Source: Hyalella azteca (taxonomy: Eukaryota; Arthropoda; Malacostraca; Amphipoda; Hyalellidae). Taken from it: DNA of 64,000 bases. The notes beneath the pieces are model-generated. The model searched no databases and was not told the origin of the DNA. It saw nothing but the letters and a program-made list of their open reading frames with translations. Position 1 is the first letter of the stretch, and each line of letters opens with the position of its first letter. The stretch lies in NCBI RefSeq assembly GCF_000764305.2, contig NW_025944795.1, forward strand, positions 1,838 through 65,837. Reading direction: 5' to 3'. Below are positions 30,236 through 42,564 of this stretch, piece by piece. The translations under genes and the position numbers were made by a program.

Positions 30236-30409
30236 CAACCAAGAAACAGGTAGCCTTTCGTCCGAAGCTTTCTTTTTAACTTCAAGCACCGAGCATTGTA
30301 ACCCAATCAGAGAATATAATTATTTCTTTTCATTTTTTGTTTTTTTTTTTTGCTTTCCGAAGATCAAAATATATTTTTTTTTGGTACTCAGTATCCCAGA
30401 CGCATTTAT

Positions 30410-30619
30410 TTACATTCCTATTATAGTATTAGGGCCATCGGGGCCTAATTTTAGGCCTTTCGATAGTAAATTAATTTCGTTAGAAGATAGCTCATTGTTA
30501 GAGAGATTAGTAAGAAATTTAGGGAGCGGAATGTTGGTCGTTTTAGATATGGACATTGTCCTTTGTAAAGGGTTATTAATCCTCTTTTTTGGCCAAGGGG
30601 TGTTGGTTTTTCTCCTCAT
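30410..30619 (-). mobile_element. Penelope-like element N-terminal fragment
   Basis: LPKFLTNLSNNELSSNEINL, then LLSKGLKLGPDGPN resembles the NLS...LT..E..LLSKGLxFxP motif that opens Penelope-like (and some related) retroelement ORFs. No RT or GIY-YIG part is adjacent. Confidence 0.55.
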
Positions 30620-30659
30620 TGTTGGATTGGCGACCTATTCAAAGTCAGATGAGCTGTAG

Positions 30660-31900
30660 GGAAATATTCCCTACGCAGGAGTTAATCCTCTTCTAGGAAT
30701 GATCAAAAGCTAAGCGCTGTGCAGGATATAAGTAAGTGATTATCAATAAATTCATTTTGTTAAGGATTTATTCAAAGCTCCGGATTTTCTGGGCTGTTCT
30801 TCATATTTGAGGCAGTTGAAATCCATTCAGAAATCTGCGTCCAGGTTTAACTTAATTTGGCAGATGTTGACGATTACTGGAGATACTGGTAAAAACGAGC
30901 GCATCATCAAAACAGAATCAGTAAGCAAAAATAATTCAGATATTTCAATAGTTCAGTATTTACGTTAATTAAAGAATAAGGCTCACCTTAATCAATTAAG
31001 ATTAAGTGCACATGTATAGCGTAGTGCTTTTAGACGTAGAAATTAATTGAAGTAATGATTATTGATTTATTAACGCGCGGCAGTTCCGAATATAAATAGA
31101 GGTCACCATAGAGAATGATCACCTTGGCCAGTCAAGTTAATAATGTTAAGGTTTAAGGTTTAGAGGTTAACAGTTAAAGTTTAAAGGCTTTAAGGTTTCA
31201 AGGCAAATAGGCAATTTGACGAGCCGGCCAAAGTGTTCAAAAAAATGATAAGTGAAAAACGCATGCACCCCAAAACTGAATATTTAACTAAGTATGAGTT
31301 GTACAACAAATAAGCACCTCATATTTAATGAATTAAGGAAAATAAGGCAACATATTAAGTAAGGAGAACTGGACACGACCGCGCTGGTAGAGTTTCTCAA
31401 TTAAGCCTTACGAGAGCAGCGGCTCAGCCTTATATGGACTGAGCAAGTTCTGCTTCTTCGCAGTAGTATTTCCAGAAGCCCGGATCGTAAATTTTCCGAA
31501 CAGAGCTTTATTCTGTTTTTCTTTTTCAAAAAAAAAAAACAATAGGAGAAAATGGCTCTGTTTTACCTCAGCAAAGGTGAGAAAAGCATAGGCCAGTCTA
31601 CAGGAGGGAGTAAAGCGGGATATATAATTTTTTGGTTTTTACACTTAGGCAAGATATCCTAAGGTTTGGGTTTTCAAACCATTAGGTTTTAAAATGATGC
31701 CGTTATTTTCTTCGTTAGATAAACTCCTCAATCTCGATCCCCAACCGGACCATCATATTGACAGAAGCAAACAAATGAGATTTTAATAGAAGGGATATTA
31801 GGAAAATCTTGGATTCCAGCAGGCTGTGTTATGGCAGGTACAGTCGCGATGGTTACCCAGAACACACTGAAGCTCGCTTCTCACGCCTCAGTGAGACGAA
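30660..31900. other. Spacer between the two duplication II copies
   Basis: AT-rich, no gene seen. At 31140-31210 there is a degenerate stretch of GTTAAGGTTTAAGGTTTAGAGG-like units; at 31530-31545 a poly-A run. Confidence 0.35.
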
Positions 31901-32520
31901 TTTTTGTGATTCATTCATGAGAATGAATATGAATGAATGCCAAACTCAATGTTATTCAATTGAATGTTTGATAATTCCACATTGAGATTGCAACGCAAAA
32001 AATCTAAAAAAACTGAGGCCTCTGAATTTATTAAATAAAATCAAAGCACATTATTTAAATAATAGAAATGATTTTGAACATAATTCACTCAAATATCGAA
32101 AACATTAAATTTAAAATGATTTTATTTGTAATCAGAATAATGATCAATTTTATGCAGGTACGGTTTCACGTATCGCACGGCACATTTCATCTCAATTTAC
32201 GAATAGGTGTGTTCAGTACAAAAACAGATAGAGAAATGTCGGTAATTTTACATCGATACATGGTGTTAACAAGATTGCTGTGAAAGAGCACGAAAAAATG
32301 CTGGAGACATTCATTGTTCTTTTTAATCAAAGTACTAATACGCTGATATTTGTAATGTCATTTCCCAGTCAATATTGTTCGTCCTTTTTGAAGGATTTAG
32401 TCTTTACATGCCAGTAATATTTTAAATAACCTTCGAATGTTTTTTCTAGTATTCCTTTAAAATAATTTTTTAATCTTTATTTAATTATAATGTTCACAGT
32501 TAAGATTAATAACCGTACAG

Positions 32521-32568
32521 GCACCTGCAGCACTTACGAGGTGCCGTGCCCCACCTCCAGCACGTGCT
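32521..32568 (+). pseudogene. LDLa module with 63-bp internal deletion
   Basis: TCSTYEVPCPTSSTC then donor GTGAGG. Compared with 17575-17685, 63 bp (21 codons) are missing from the middle, in frame and with the splice sites kept, leaving half a module. Confidence 0.8.
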
Positions 32569-33309
32569 GTGAGGCATAAATTTGTAAATCTATTGAAATT
32601 AATATTATAAATTGCATATATGTTAATATTACAAGAGGAAATTGTAGAAATATGAAACTTAAGATTGAGGAATATTTCAAAATTTTCTGCTCGGTTCCAT
32701 TTGAGTTGTACAAATTAAAGGTGTGGTTTAAACCAAGCCTTCCATAAAGAAAATGCCATCAAGACGCAGCAGTTAAGATAAAGAAATATCGATTTTGAGG
32801 TCAATATATGAATATCTCCGCAATTTATTCTTCAAACAGAAGACCCCTGTCGCTGTTTGAAAAAATTTTATGCTATTCTGCCGCAACTTTCTCTGTTGCT
32901 TTAGCCTGCCATGAGTTCTCAGAATTAAAACTTCAATGCTATGTATAAAGAGTAATAGTTTTTGCACAAATTATTTTGGGTTTAGATAATAGCCAATCAC
33001 TCCCAAGTAACCAAATTTCCAGTAATATATTAATTAATACGCATATTTTTCCGTTGTCATAGTTCTTTTGTTATCTATGCCCAAATGCATATAACAGCTT
33101 GCGTCTAGCAATGAAACCCATGCATTAGATGAAAACGAAAAAAAACCTTATTTAGCATCGGCTGTTATTAGTTTTTTTTTCTTTTAACCCAGCCTACTGA
33201 ATGGGTTACGTAGATTACCAATCCTTGCAAATTATAATGGTTTGCCCTATTTATAAGATCATCCTTATTTTTGCAACTACTTCTAATGCAATTGTTGGGT
33301 TGTGAGCAG

Positions 33310-33464
33310 GTAGTTGCACGACAGACCAGTTCGTCTGCAAGGATGGTGGCATGTGTCTCAGTAGTTATGCCCTATGCAACCGCGTCTTCAACTGCCTTGA
33401 TGGAAGCGACGAGCTCTACTGCTCGGGTTACACTGCAATTGTCACTGAAAATAACCTAATTTAA
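33310..33464 (+). CDS. LDLa module with tail and stop (copy 2)
   Basis: As 18728-18906: SCTTDQFVCKDGGMC, LCNRVFNCLDGSDELYC, then the tail SGYTAIVTENNLI and TAA at 33462-33464. The shared tail supports a terminal exon or a shared pre-duplication donor loss. Confidence 0.6.
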
Positions 33465-33621
33465 TATTTTTCTCTATTTTGCTTTTAAAAGAAATTTATG
33501 TTTCGTATTTACATTTTGGTTACCATACTCACATGATATATTAATACACAGAATAAATAAAGTGATTATTGGGTTTAGTAGTAGTAGTAGATTATAGTAT
33601 TTAATATATTTTCTATACCAG

Positions 33622-33729
33622 GTAACTGCACTTCGGAGCAATTCTAGTGCAATAACGGTGCATGCAAAGAGCAATGGGCGATATGCAATGGCAACGACGA
33701 TTGCGGCGACTACAGCGACGAAATAATAT
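33622..33729 (+). pseudogene. LDLa module with TAG and lost donor (copy 2)
   Basis: NCTSEQF then TAG (33645-33647) where copy 1 has AAG (Lys), then CNNGACKEQWAICNGNDD. The T|GTGAGC donor is changed to T|GCGAAT. Confidence 0.8.
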
Positions 33730-33926
33730 GCGAATTTCTAACTAAATCTTTCTGGCTCAAGCCTGATAATCTCAATTTCCTCTAAGATTGAATAGGCATA
33801 TTCATAGTTCTGACTTTGTTTCTACCTTTAGATTGAAATCAATGAGTTTGGGTTTGAAATATCTTGTGTAGGAATTGCGTATAGTTATATATGCTCTACT
33901 GTAAAATGTTCATTGGGTGCCCCCAG

Positions 33927-34102
33927 GTAACTGCACTTCAGAGCAATTCAAGTGCAATAATGGCGTCTGCAAAGAGCAATGGTTAGTGTGCGATGGCAAC
34001 GACGACTGCGGCGACAACAGCAACGACGGCCTCAATTCCTTGCAATATAGAATATTGATTCTGATGATTTCATCTGTGACTTGTGTTCTAATGTTGAATT
34101 GA
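33927..34102 (+). pseudogene. LDLa module with lost C-terminal part (copy 2)
   Basis: [33 protein letters not shown], then LNSLQYR to a stop at 34102. Same truncation as 22345-22520. Confidence 0.65.
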
Positions 34103-34190
34103 TGCTAGTGAATTGAGATGTAAATGCCGCATATTTTTCTGCATCAAGTATGATTCGGTCAATTATAGTTGTTATGTCGCCCATCAACAG

Positions 34191-34372
34191 GCAGCTGCAG
34201 TTCTTGGCAGTTCGAGTGCAAGGCCGACGGGCGCTGCCTGCCTTCCGTCGTGGTGTGCGACGGTGAGGCAGACTGCGAGGATCACAGCGATGAACAAAAC
34301 TGTACTGATGAATCCCTTGAAAACTTTCTGTGTAATGTTTCCCGGATAACAAGATTTCGCAAACAAACGTGA
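34191..34372 (+). CDS. LDLa terminal module, open (copy 2)
   Basis: Acceptor [46 protein letters not shown] with all six cysteines and acidic residues; the frame goes on through [10 protein letters not shown] to a stop at 34370-34372. Copy 1 has TGA for the Trp. No downstream donor is used, so this is a likely last exon. Confidence 0.7.
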
Positions 34373-34621
34373 AGCAGAATATAATTATAAATTAACTTGC
34401 AAGCCCAGAATAACATTATGTGGGATTAACTTTTCATAATTTTTATTATCCTCACTATAGTGAAGAATGCAACCCCAGCTCAGACTATTTCTGAGGAAAA
34501 TTATCCATTTACTCTCACCAGGGAAAACAGAGTCAATAAAGATATTTTTGTCAGCATTTGAATCTGGTCTACCTGTTCTTATTAATATCATTCATAATCA
34601 TCATAGCTCCATTTACCTCAC

Positions 34622-34682
34622 CAACGTCTGGTGCCGCCACTGGCCTCAGACGTTGTCGTGCGCTCCGGATCAGCAGTAGGCA
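34622..34682 (-). pseudogene. Gene A exon 1-like relic (copy 2)
   Basis: Counterpart of 23068-23129, donor GTGAGG kept. The ATG of copy 1 is GTG here, and there is no signal peptide. Confidence 0.55.
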
Positions 34683-36671
34683 CGATTAATGGTTATTATA
34701 AAATATTGATTGGCAAAATTTCTCCCCGATGAAGCTTATTTTCTTATTTATTCTTATATTCTTATTTAGAATATAAGAATATTATATTTTTATTCTTATT
34801 TATTTTCAAAATTTCTTCCCGAGCTTATTTTGTTTTTATGTGAAAGGGGTTCAATACAAGTTTGAAATGTTAATTGTTTATTGAATTATTGAAACAATCC
34901 CGAACGCCTTAAAACTAATGTTCATGTGAATGACATAGTTAAATACTGGTCTCTAATTCCGTAGATTTGAGTTCCCAATGTAGGCTCTTGAGCTCAACTG
35001 GCGCAAGAAATTATCAGAATGACATTCAATAAATGAAATACATTGGAAAATTAATAAACCGACTGGGAAAACGACTTACATAAATGAGCAAGCCGCTAGA
35101 ATTATGAAAAACATTGCTGCTACGTGTTAACGATTTTATAACTGTGATTATGGCAATGTCATTTTAACAGTGATTAAATTACCTCCGCACTGTCATGTTT
35201 AGTGTGCAATTAACGCACTCAACCTGCAATGTGTTGTGTCTCATGACAATCACGCATTTAAAACATGAATTGTTACTTTGAGTAATAATAAACATAGAAT
35301 TACAACTAAATTTTAAAAATTTTTTAAAGCGAGTTTCAATTTTTTCAGCAGTTTTTCAACGACTAATGGCCTGTAGCCGGCGTTGCTCAGTATGCCCCCG
35401 TGTTGGCATTGGCCAGTAGTGGTCTGAAAACGTTACAATAAAACGCTAACAAAGTTAACTGCGTCATTAAACTAGACTCGATGAAATCAACCGTTATCAG
35501 TGAGATAGAAAGTAAAAAAAACGTTAAAATTCTATTTCTTCAATTTTCATGCATAATTTTCTTCCGAAGAACACAGCATATTACGATTATATCATTGAAT
35601 GAATGTTAGAAAAGCATAAATGTCTCCCGATTGTTTGAGCCGCAAATTCACAAAAAGTTTAATGGCAACGGAAATACCATAAAAAATTGACAATACCTCT
35701 ATAGCGCTTCAGTGTCCAGCTACACTGTCATCAGTTTCAAAAATTCTAGAACTCAGGGTCAATTGAATTTAAAATTAACAAAAAATATGTCGAATCTAAA
35801 TTAGCAAGCGAATTACGTAGCAAAAAGCAGACAAACTTATCTATTTACAATTTCAAGAAGTCGACGTAAACATACGTGGCAGTCAAACTATGCTTCAATT
35901 CTAAATATACAAGAAGTGTGAAATTTTTGAAACGAAAGTGGTAATTAACGCACCGAGATTGTAAACTAAAATTTTAAAATCTCTTAATTCATTCAGTTGA
36001 ATGCTAGAGACGCATTGATATATATCCAGTTCAGTAACTCCTCACTTCATGGTCTGTCAGTCTAAAATAGAAACTACTTGACGTTATGCCTACATACGGT
36101 GACGCAAAGTGAGCATAAATGCATTTATAAACTAGTTTAGTTTCTTGAATTTGTCTTGAATTTTAATATGCATCTCAGCATGTAAACAAAACGTGTATAT
36201 ACCTGGATACAATTTATGCCAAACAAATAACAAATAATTTAAAAAATAAAAGCGTCGCACAGACTTGAAACGAATGTTACAGCTTTCAAGTCTCTATAGG
36301 GCACAATTTAGTTACAAGTCAGTAAAGACGGCACAATTTAGTCCCGTCCAGCAGCGAAGACGATGACCGTCGCAAAGTCCAGTTCTTGAAAGTCAAGTTG
36401 CCCTCCAGTGACGTCAAACTCACTTCACCTTGGCTGAAACATATACAGATATTTCGATGATTCCTTCGCACTGTCTTAATTTTATTGTGAAATTTCATTG
36501 GCAAATAAAATTTTGAACATCACCACAGGTGACTTTTTGTATGGTTTGTTTGATTTAAAACTCAGATCTCGGGCAGTACGGAGAATGCTATGGCTTATAA
36601 GCTTTAAATTTAAATAACTATTTCGTACGTTTGACTAAAACTGGATCTTCAAATCTCTCTATCAATCGTTT

Positions 36672-36677
36672 TTTATT
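36672..36677 (-). terminator. Candidate polyadenylation signal of gene B
   Basis: AATAAA on the minus strand about 190 nt past the stop at 36868. Confidence 0.4.
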
Positions 36678-36867
36678 TCACAACATCCCAGCCATGTGAA
36701 TTCTCAAAAAACGATAGGAAAATTCTCAATAATCAGTGAACTTATAGGCTAAATTATTTTACTATTCAATATCATTTACGTCTGAATAAATATTCATAAT
36801 TGAAACAGTATTAATCATACCGTTTAAATTCCGAGTGCCACGACGCAAACTCACTGGGTTTTTGCTG

Positions 36868-36936
36868 TCAGTTTTGGTACACGCGGAAGTCGCTGAGGTA
36901 AGTCCTGGCTGCCTGAAGCATGCACTGCAGCTGCGC
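36868..36936 (-). CDS. Gene B last exon with stop
   Basis: AQLQCMLQAARTYLSDF, RVYQN, TGA at 36870-36868; D2 C-terminal helix. Confidence 0.8.
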   Translation of the reverse strand, partial: AQLQCMLQAARTYLSDFRVYQN

Positions 36937-37137
36937 CTGATAAAGGGGGCAGGATCAGGGGAATTGGGGATATGATAATAGAAACAGTCACCTTTTTTGT
37001 CAGTTCATATCTTTGATTTTATATTGGACTTAGCTGTTATATGCTCCAATGCTTTAAATTTGTATGGTTTATGTAATTATTTGGAGAAAAGTTAGGCTAA
37101 TAATCAATCTTGATTTACCGGTAATTATGTTATTCAC

Positions 37138-37273
37138 CTCATTGATGATGAACTGCTGGCGGTAGCGGCGCAGCTTGACGGCGGTCCTGTAGACGTCGAT
37201 GTCCTGCTGCTCCTTCAGCCTGTCGACGACGCTCAGGACGCCCGCTGCCAGGCCACAGGCAGTCACGCCATCC
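37138..37273 (-). CDS. Gene B D2 exon: degenerate P-loop, full helix
   Basis: 136 nt. CGDGVTACGLAAGVLS (no Arg in C-x5-R), DVYRTAVKLRRYRQQF. Four codons longer than copy 1. Acceptor TTCATTGCAG, donor GTGAAT. Confidence 0.8.
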
Positions 37274-37435
37274 CTGCAATGAAGACATTTTTCCTTCATT
37301 ACATTTTGTTTGCGAATCAAAGATAATAGCGGGTGTTTTATCCTCCTGTATGAACCTTAATTCGTTCCCTCCGTCATACAATAATTATTGATATAATAAT
37401 AATGTGGAGGTAAGAATACTACTGCATGCCCTCAC

Positions 37436-37581
37436 CCGCAGACGAGCACAGTGGGCCCTGCAGACTTGTTGGGTGAGCTGCAGCAAGTGTCGGCAAGGCG
37501 GACCAAGGAACTGACGTCAAGAGGACAGGCCATCCCGCGAGGCCAGTCCATCACCTCGTACACTAACACTGCAGCTGATGT
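37436..37581 (-). CDS. Gene B D2 exon: WPR loop
   Basis: 146 nt, VLVYEVMDWPRGMACP, GPTVLVCG; acceptor TTTCTGCCTCAG, donor GTGAGG. Confidence 0.75.
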
Positions 37582-38008
37582 CTGAGGCAGAAATTGAGGA
37601 CCATCTTGATTTGTGATATAGTTTACGCTACATTTTGGCTAAAAGTTTGTTTTTCTATTTCAAGGCGCAGAATTTTTCAGTAAATTCAACAAATAATACA
37701 TAGATATAAATATATTATTTCATAACTATTAATAAGATTACAAATATATGAGATAAATTTTTCTTGCGTGATAGAATAGGCTAACGGTACAACTTATTTC
37801 TAATGCATGCAATCCGAACAAGGTTTAGCGGTACAAGATACCAAGTTATTAGCAATATATACAATACCACATCACGGTACAACAAGTGGTCCATGGTTTA
37901 CCAACAAAGATACAAGATTAAATTTGGCTTGCTACCGTATATTTTCTCCTCCATTACATTCAGCCGAACAGTGGAGTTATTGTTCCATTACACAAGCATT
38001 GATCTCAC

Positions 38009-38137
38009 CGCGCCGACTGCGACAGAAACGCGATGGCAAATGAGGTGAGAAGCCGCGGCCATCTTGGCTACCGTCTTCACCTCCACCGTCGCCGCTCTCA
38101 GTGTAGCGCCGACTGGAGGGAGCAGCTCGGGGAAGTT
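38009..38137 (-). CDS. Gene B D2 exon
   Basis: 129 nt, NFPELLPPVGATLRAATVEV; acceptor GCTTATTTCAG, donor GTGAGA; phase 0-0. Confidence 0.75.
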
Positions 38138-38744
38138 CTGAAATAAGCAAAATGAAAACTACTGCTTCTATCAGAGTATGCTGGAATAATTCATAGGAAG
38201 AAGAAAGAGATAAATACATTCGAGACTTGACTGGAAAAAACCGCAATTTAAGGGTCTGAGTCTAAAGGATTAAAAGTCACACTCAAAATCAATGGACTCA
38301 GAATCAATCTCAAAATCAAGTTGAACTCAGAGTCAGTGGACGTTGGAGTATTGTGCCTTTAACATCGGTGAAAACAGATAACATTATTTCGCCTGTAATT
38401 TGAATTTTAGTGCGGATACAAACTAATTGTTTGCATTTCATTTAGATGTTATAACAAAATTTTATTCGATCAGATCGAATTTAAATATATAGGTTATTTT
38501 TAATTCTGAAAGTGAACCTTACACCAATAAGGGCGTTATCACGGACACAACCCAATTTTTTGTTCTGTCCGAGGTGCAAATAAGGTCTTCAATGCTTCTT
38601 CAGGCTACGAACACTAAAAGGAACGCATCCAGTCATTGATGTGAATATCCTGCCATCCTACATACAACAACCTGCTAAAGTACGGCCTGCAGAGTCTCCT
38701 TGGAAACTTGAGAACACAGCACGTTACACAATGACTGCCTTCAC

Positions 38745-38918
38745 CTCATCGTACCGGGCGTTGAGCACCACAACAGCCGGGGTTTTTTGAGTGAGCACCA
38801 GGTTCCAGAAATGCTCCAAACGGCCTGGAAGTGGATGTTCCGTGACGATGTAGGCTCGATCTTTCTGGAGTCCATCGAGTAGTATTGCGTTGATGTACTG
38901 AGATTGTCCGATAGCGTT
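38745..38918 (-). CDS. Gene B D2 exon: substrate-entry segment
   Basis: YINAILLDGLQKDRAYIVT, HPLPGRLEHFWNLVL; acceptor CTAATAACAG. Same as 27257-27430. Donor GTGAAG (used here) or GTGTAA 15 nt on. Confidence 0.8.
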
Positions 38919-39147
38919 CTGTTATTAGGGAATAGTGCTGAATAAATTCATAATCGTATCATTATTATCGTATATAGTGAACCCAAGTGCATGACAATGC
39001 ATAAGTAAGTTACACGAGCAAGAGACACCGAGTCAGCAACACTGTTCAAGGAAGTTCGAAAAATGGGAAAATGAAGCACTGCAGCATTTGTACTGAGAAA
39101 ATCTTTCTCTTGCCTTGGATGATTTATTGTTTGATAATTACGCTCAC

Positions 39148-39548
39148 CTGCATGGAGATTCGATATCTGTCCGCCGGCAAAACTTCGGGTGAACGGTTGC
39201 ACGCGGTGTACTGTTTCGAACGCGCTTCTGAAAACGTCAGCGATGATGGCAGAGTATTAACTCCTGCAAGCCATTCGGGGCATTCTTGCAGGAGCTGCAG
39301 AAATTTTCCATGGAATTCGTTTTCGCTTGTTACAGTTTTGAAACCAAACAAGAGCTCGTCCAGCAGCTGGAGACAGAGTTGGAAGCGTTGGGGGCTGTCG
39401 ACAAGACTAGCTCGGTCCTGCAGCACACCTTCTAGTACTGCTATAACGTCCAGTTTTCCGGAAGCCAGTAGGTGGTCGTAGCAGATCATGGTGTAGATCA
39501 CTGCCCCGGAACGACCAACCCCCGAGTTGCAGTGGACTACGGCGTGCA
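39148..39548 (-). CDS. Gene B D1 catalytic-loop exon and D1-D2 linker
   Basis: 401 nt, same as 27752-28152: HAVVHCNSGVGRSGAVI, LVDSPQRFQLCLQLLDEL, NRSPEVLPADRYRI. Starts phase 1, which does not match the phase-0 end of the preceding exon present (40643). Confidence 0.85.
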
Positions 39549-39690
39549 CTGGTGAAGAGTAAAAAGCGTCCGTTAGAGTGTATCTACCACAAATATTACA
39601 CTCGGTGACAATGAACCGCACGCAGCATGCATTCAAATCTGCATACCCACTGATGAATTGTTCAGTCCACACCAACATACTTTTGGGGTA

Positions 39691-40230
39691 CCTTGGGCGG
39701 CAATGTAGCGACGGTGGGGGACGGCCCCCTGCGTATCAACATGCAGCCACATACACTACCTTGCCATTGCATCAAAACACAAACAGCACTATAAATACAG
39801 CACTAAACTACTGGTTTGTGCACTAAACCTTTAAAACATCATCATGAATTACAACACAACAATGGAAAACCTTGTACTCGTACACTTAGCCAAAAGCAAA
39901 CAATATTATACTGTACATGAAGCCGGCCACAGCACCCATGGCCACACAGCAATAATTCATGAACTTTCTGTAATGACACTCAAGCGTACAAATGCCAATT
40001 ATCCGTAACATACAACATTTAACAGCCTACAATGTCCTATTAACCACTTTAGAAGCAGAAAACGGACATTCATCAACACGCACTCATTTTTATCAAGACG
40101 TAGCACACAGTAAAATGCAAACATCCACACTCATGACTCACAGCTAAACTAAAAAGCCGCGATTTGCTGAAACGACTTGCCGGGGCAAAAAGGGCCTGCA
40201 CCGCAAACAGGCCTAAAGGTAACTGGGGTG
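39691..40230. other. Foreign sequence at the D1 break of gene B
   Basis: Starts at the end of duplication II homology (GGGGTACC). Contains CAATGTAGCGACGGTGGGGG and AC-rich sequence unlike the intron around it. No ORF, terminal repeats or target duplication recognised, so it may be TE-derived or a junction sequence. Confidence 0.4.
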
Positions 40231-40642
40231 ATGACAGGTGAGAGAAAATTCAAGAAATTTCAAATATTTGCAACTAAGCTTCAAGTTCAACCATGTAAAC
40301 TCATTAGAATTACAAAACACTTAACTCTCTTGGTAGAAATCAATCAATTTTCTTTTTTAGAATGTACAGAATCGTCGCAAATTTTGAATATTACACATCA
40401 CATGAACGTGATGCTTTACCTTGCAGTTAACTTCTTTTGGTTTCAAGCCAGCATTGACTTCAATCATGTACCTCATTCAGCACATAAAAGAAGTGACATT
40501 TACATTTCGCTATGATTAGTTGATGAAATTAACAATGAAATTATGAGAATATTCATCAAGAACCTTGACTCCTCCGTGGCCATCATTGTTCAGGTAAAGT
40601 TACGTAAGAATACAATGGCGTTGAATGCTGTGAGAAACTTAC

Positions 40643-40734
40643 GGTGATGTGGCTGGCGTTGATGTAATCGGAGTGCGGATTGATGTACGCGGCATAATCA
40701 TCGATCTCCAGCAAGTGCACCCTCGTGTCGTCGT
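40643..40734 (-). CDS. Gene B D1 exon 2
   Basis: 92 nt, acceptor CTTGTTCTCAG, donor GTAAGT. DDTRVHLLEIDDYAAYINP, HSDYINASHIT (DYINAxxI motif). Ends phase 0. The following D1 exons are absent from gene B. Confidence 0.85.
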
Positions 40735-40889
40735 CTGAGAACAAGTTTGTATATTCCAATGAGCAGAATAGACAATCTTGGTGATGATATTCATGAAATG
40801 TTCATTCAAAACAAGTCACGTTGATATAATCTGGTATTCCGAATTTAAAACTACTTTCAAAAACATGAACGCCAGAAAGCTATACTCAC

Positions 40890-40977
40890 AAGGTAGGTTG
40901 TTGCCGTATCTGTTCTTTTTTAGATTGCCGGCCAATGCTGCCGCTCTTGTGGGTTTGTCGCGGTTCACCGGGATGCT
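40890..40977 (-). CDS. Gene B D1 exon 1
   Basis: 88 nt, acceptor ATGTACCTCAG, donor GTGAGT. SIPVNRDKPTRAAALAGNL, KKNRYGNNLP; joined to the next exon it gives KNRYGNNLPYDDTRV, the KNRYxNxxPYDxxRV hallmark of RPTP D1. Confidence 0.85.
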
Positions 40978-40999
40978 CTGAGGTACATATATTGGCGAA

Positions 41000-42560
41000 G
41001 CATTGCAGAGAAATAAATCGAATGAACTTTTGAAAACACACGTTTTTACTTGGATAGTTGTTCAATAATAACATCCAATAAAATAGTCGATGCCATTAAG
41101 TTCAATTGACACAACATTGTACACTGATTTTCCAAGCCGCATACAAGTCAGATTGATGTGCTTAACCAGCCAATGAGTACCTTTTTATGAAATTCTATAA
41201 TTCGTTACTCGCCGCTACACAACGTAACCCAACCCTGCAATTACGGGTTATTCTAAGCCGATAAGATGCACATGGTATCCAGGAACGAGAGATAGAGATT
41301 TGTTGTAAAAATTGTGGTACGACTCTTAAACTCTCAGGAATTCTGCATGAGAAATCAGATGAGACGTTACACTGTTCCTAAAATTAATTATGTTCGCTAC
41401 TCCGGATGTAAAATCTAATCATGACGTAATACTGACATTGAAAGTTGAGAAATCGTCACAGAGATTGAGTTCTTCATTCTGCAGTATAACAATTGAGAAA
41501 TTGATAGAAATGTGGTTTCGCCCGAAGACGGGAAAGAAAATTCAATCTCTGCTCCGTCGAAAAGGAATCGTCAAGAAAGTTTCAATGTTAACACCACTCA
41601 TAACAGTGCACAAAAGTTCTGTAGCACTGGCAAAACTCATTGCTACGTCCAGGAATCGTTCTTTGGAGAAGTAATGATAGAATGGGAGGCAAACTTGGGA
41701 TATGCGGTTAACTGCATGTTTTCTTGTGTTAATAGGAAGCAGGTTATATTGATTTTAAAATCTTTGCAGTGTGGTGAAATCTGACAGGTAGGTGTTGGTG
41801 ATGGTTCAGAGTGGACTGTTTTACACTGCTATGATTTTGTATAAAAGTATCAAGCATCATTCGAGTATTATAAACTGTTTTTCTGAATGGTGCTTAAATT
41901 TGCAGTTTCTGTATGATGCTCATTTTGTCGGTTCAGGTTACAAACTTCCGCCAATTTTGTGTAAATATTGGTTCTTTTTCTTGGGGTATTTCTGTTTGTA
42001 GGGTTTATTTATTTGTTTGGAGTGTTGGTGCTAGGTTTGTAACTAAGTGCGAAAATTGCCTCATGACTGTAAGCTCTGGTCCATGACATAATTCGCATAT
42101 GTTGTGAAGCTAAAACTTCAGTGCATAATTAAATTAGAAGAGTTTTGTATTGGTGTTTTTGAGAGGGCTTGTAATTTTCAGTTCTACATAGTTTTAAATG
42201 CATTGTACTGATGGGTCAGGCAACGGCAGTTTGGGCATTGCGATTTTTTGTTACTATATTCCCTTTTCGTTGGTCCCCTTTTTCAAGAGCGACATCGAAA
42301 GACAAGCTCAAAATATAATTAGCAAACAATTGTATAATCGTATATGCACGAAATATTACAAATTTAGAAGTACAAATAGTACTGATAAAAGAATAACCAC
42401 AATCACCTCACGACTTAATTTTCTTTGATCGAGGCAAGAGTCAGCTTCTATATGGTATATGGGAACAAGAAACGGTCCGTAAGTACAAGAGATCCTAAAA
42501 ATCATGGGCAGCATGAACCTGTTTTGCATTAATGATTCTAAAAAGTATTGACATTTATTC
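41000..42560. other. Intron, no feature seen
   Basis: AT-rich gene B intron; several short open frames without motifs or splice support. Confidence 0.4.
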
Positions 42561-42564
42561 TCAC

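Larger units (their letters stand above)
31905..39690 (+). repeat. Segmental duplication II, copy 2
   Basis: Direct copy of 16320-28285. It lacks the TTAA element, the 24.7-kb MITE and about 3 kb holding two LDLa modules and minisatellites (join near 33530). It ends at 39690 within the D1 exon equivalent to 28285-28426. Confidence 0.9.

Noticed and set aside
30042..30659. 205-codon plus-strand protein with TM segments
   Set aside because: Out-of-frame reading of the inverted TM exon followed by antisense of a Penelope-like fragment.
31140..31215. Interstitial telomere-like repeat (TTTAAGG units)
   Set aside because: Units are irregular in length and sequence; no run of TTAGG or TTAGGG.
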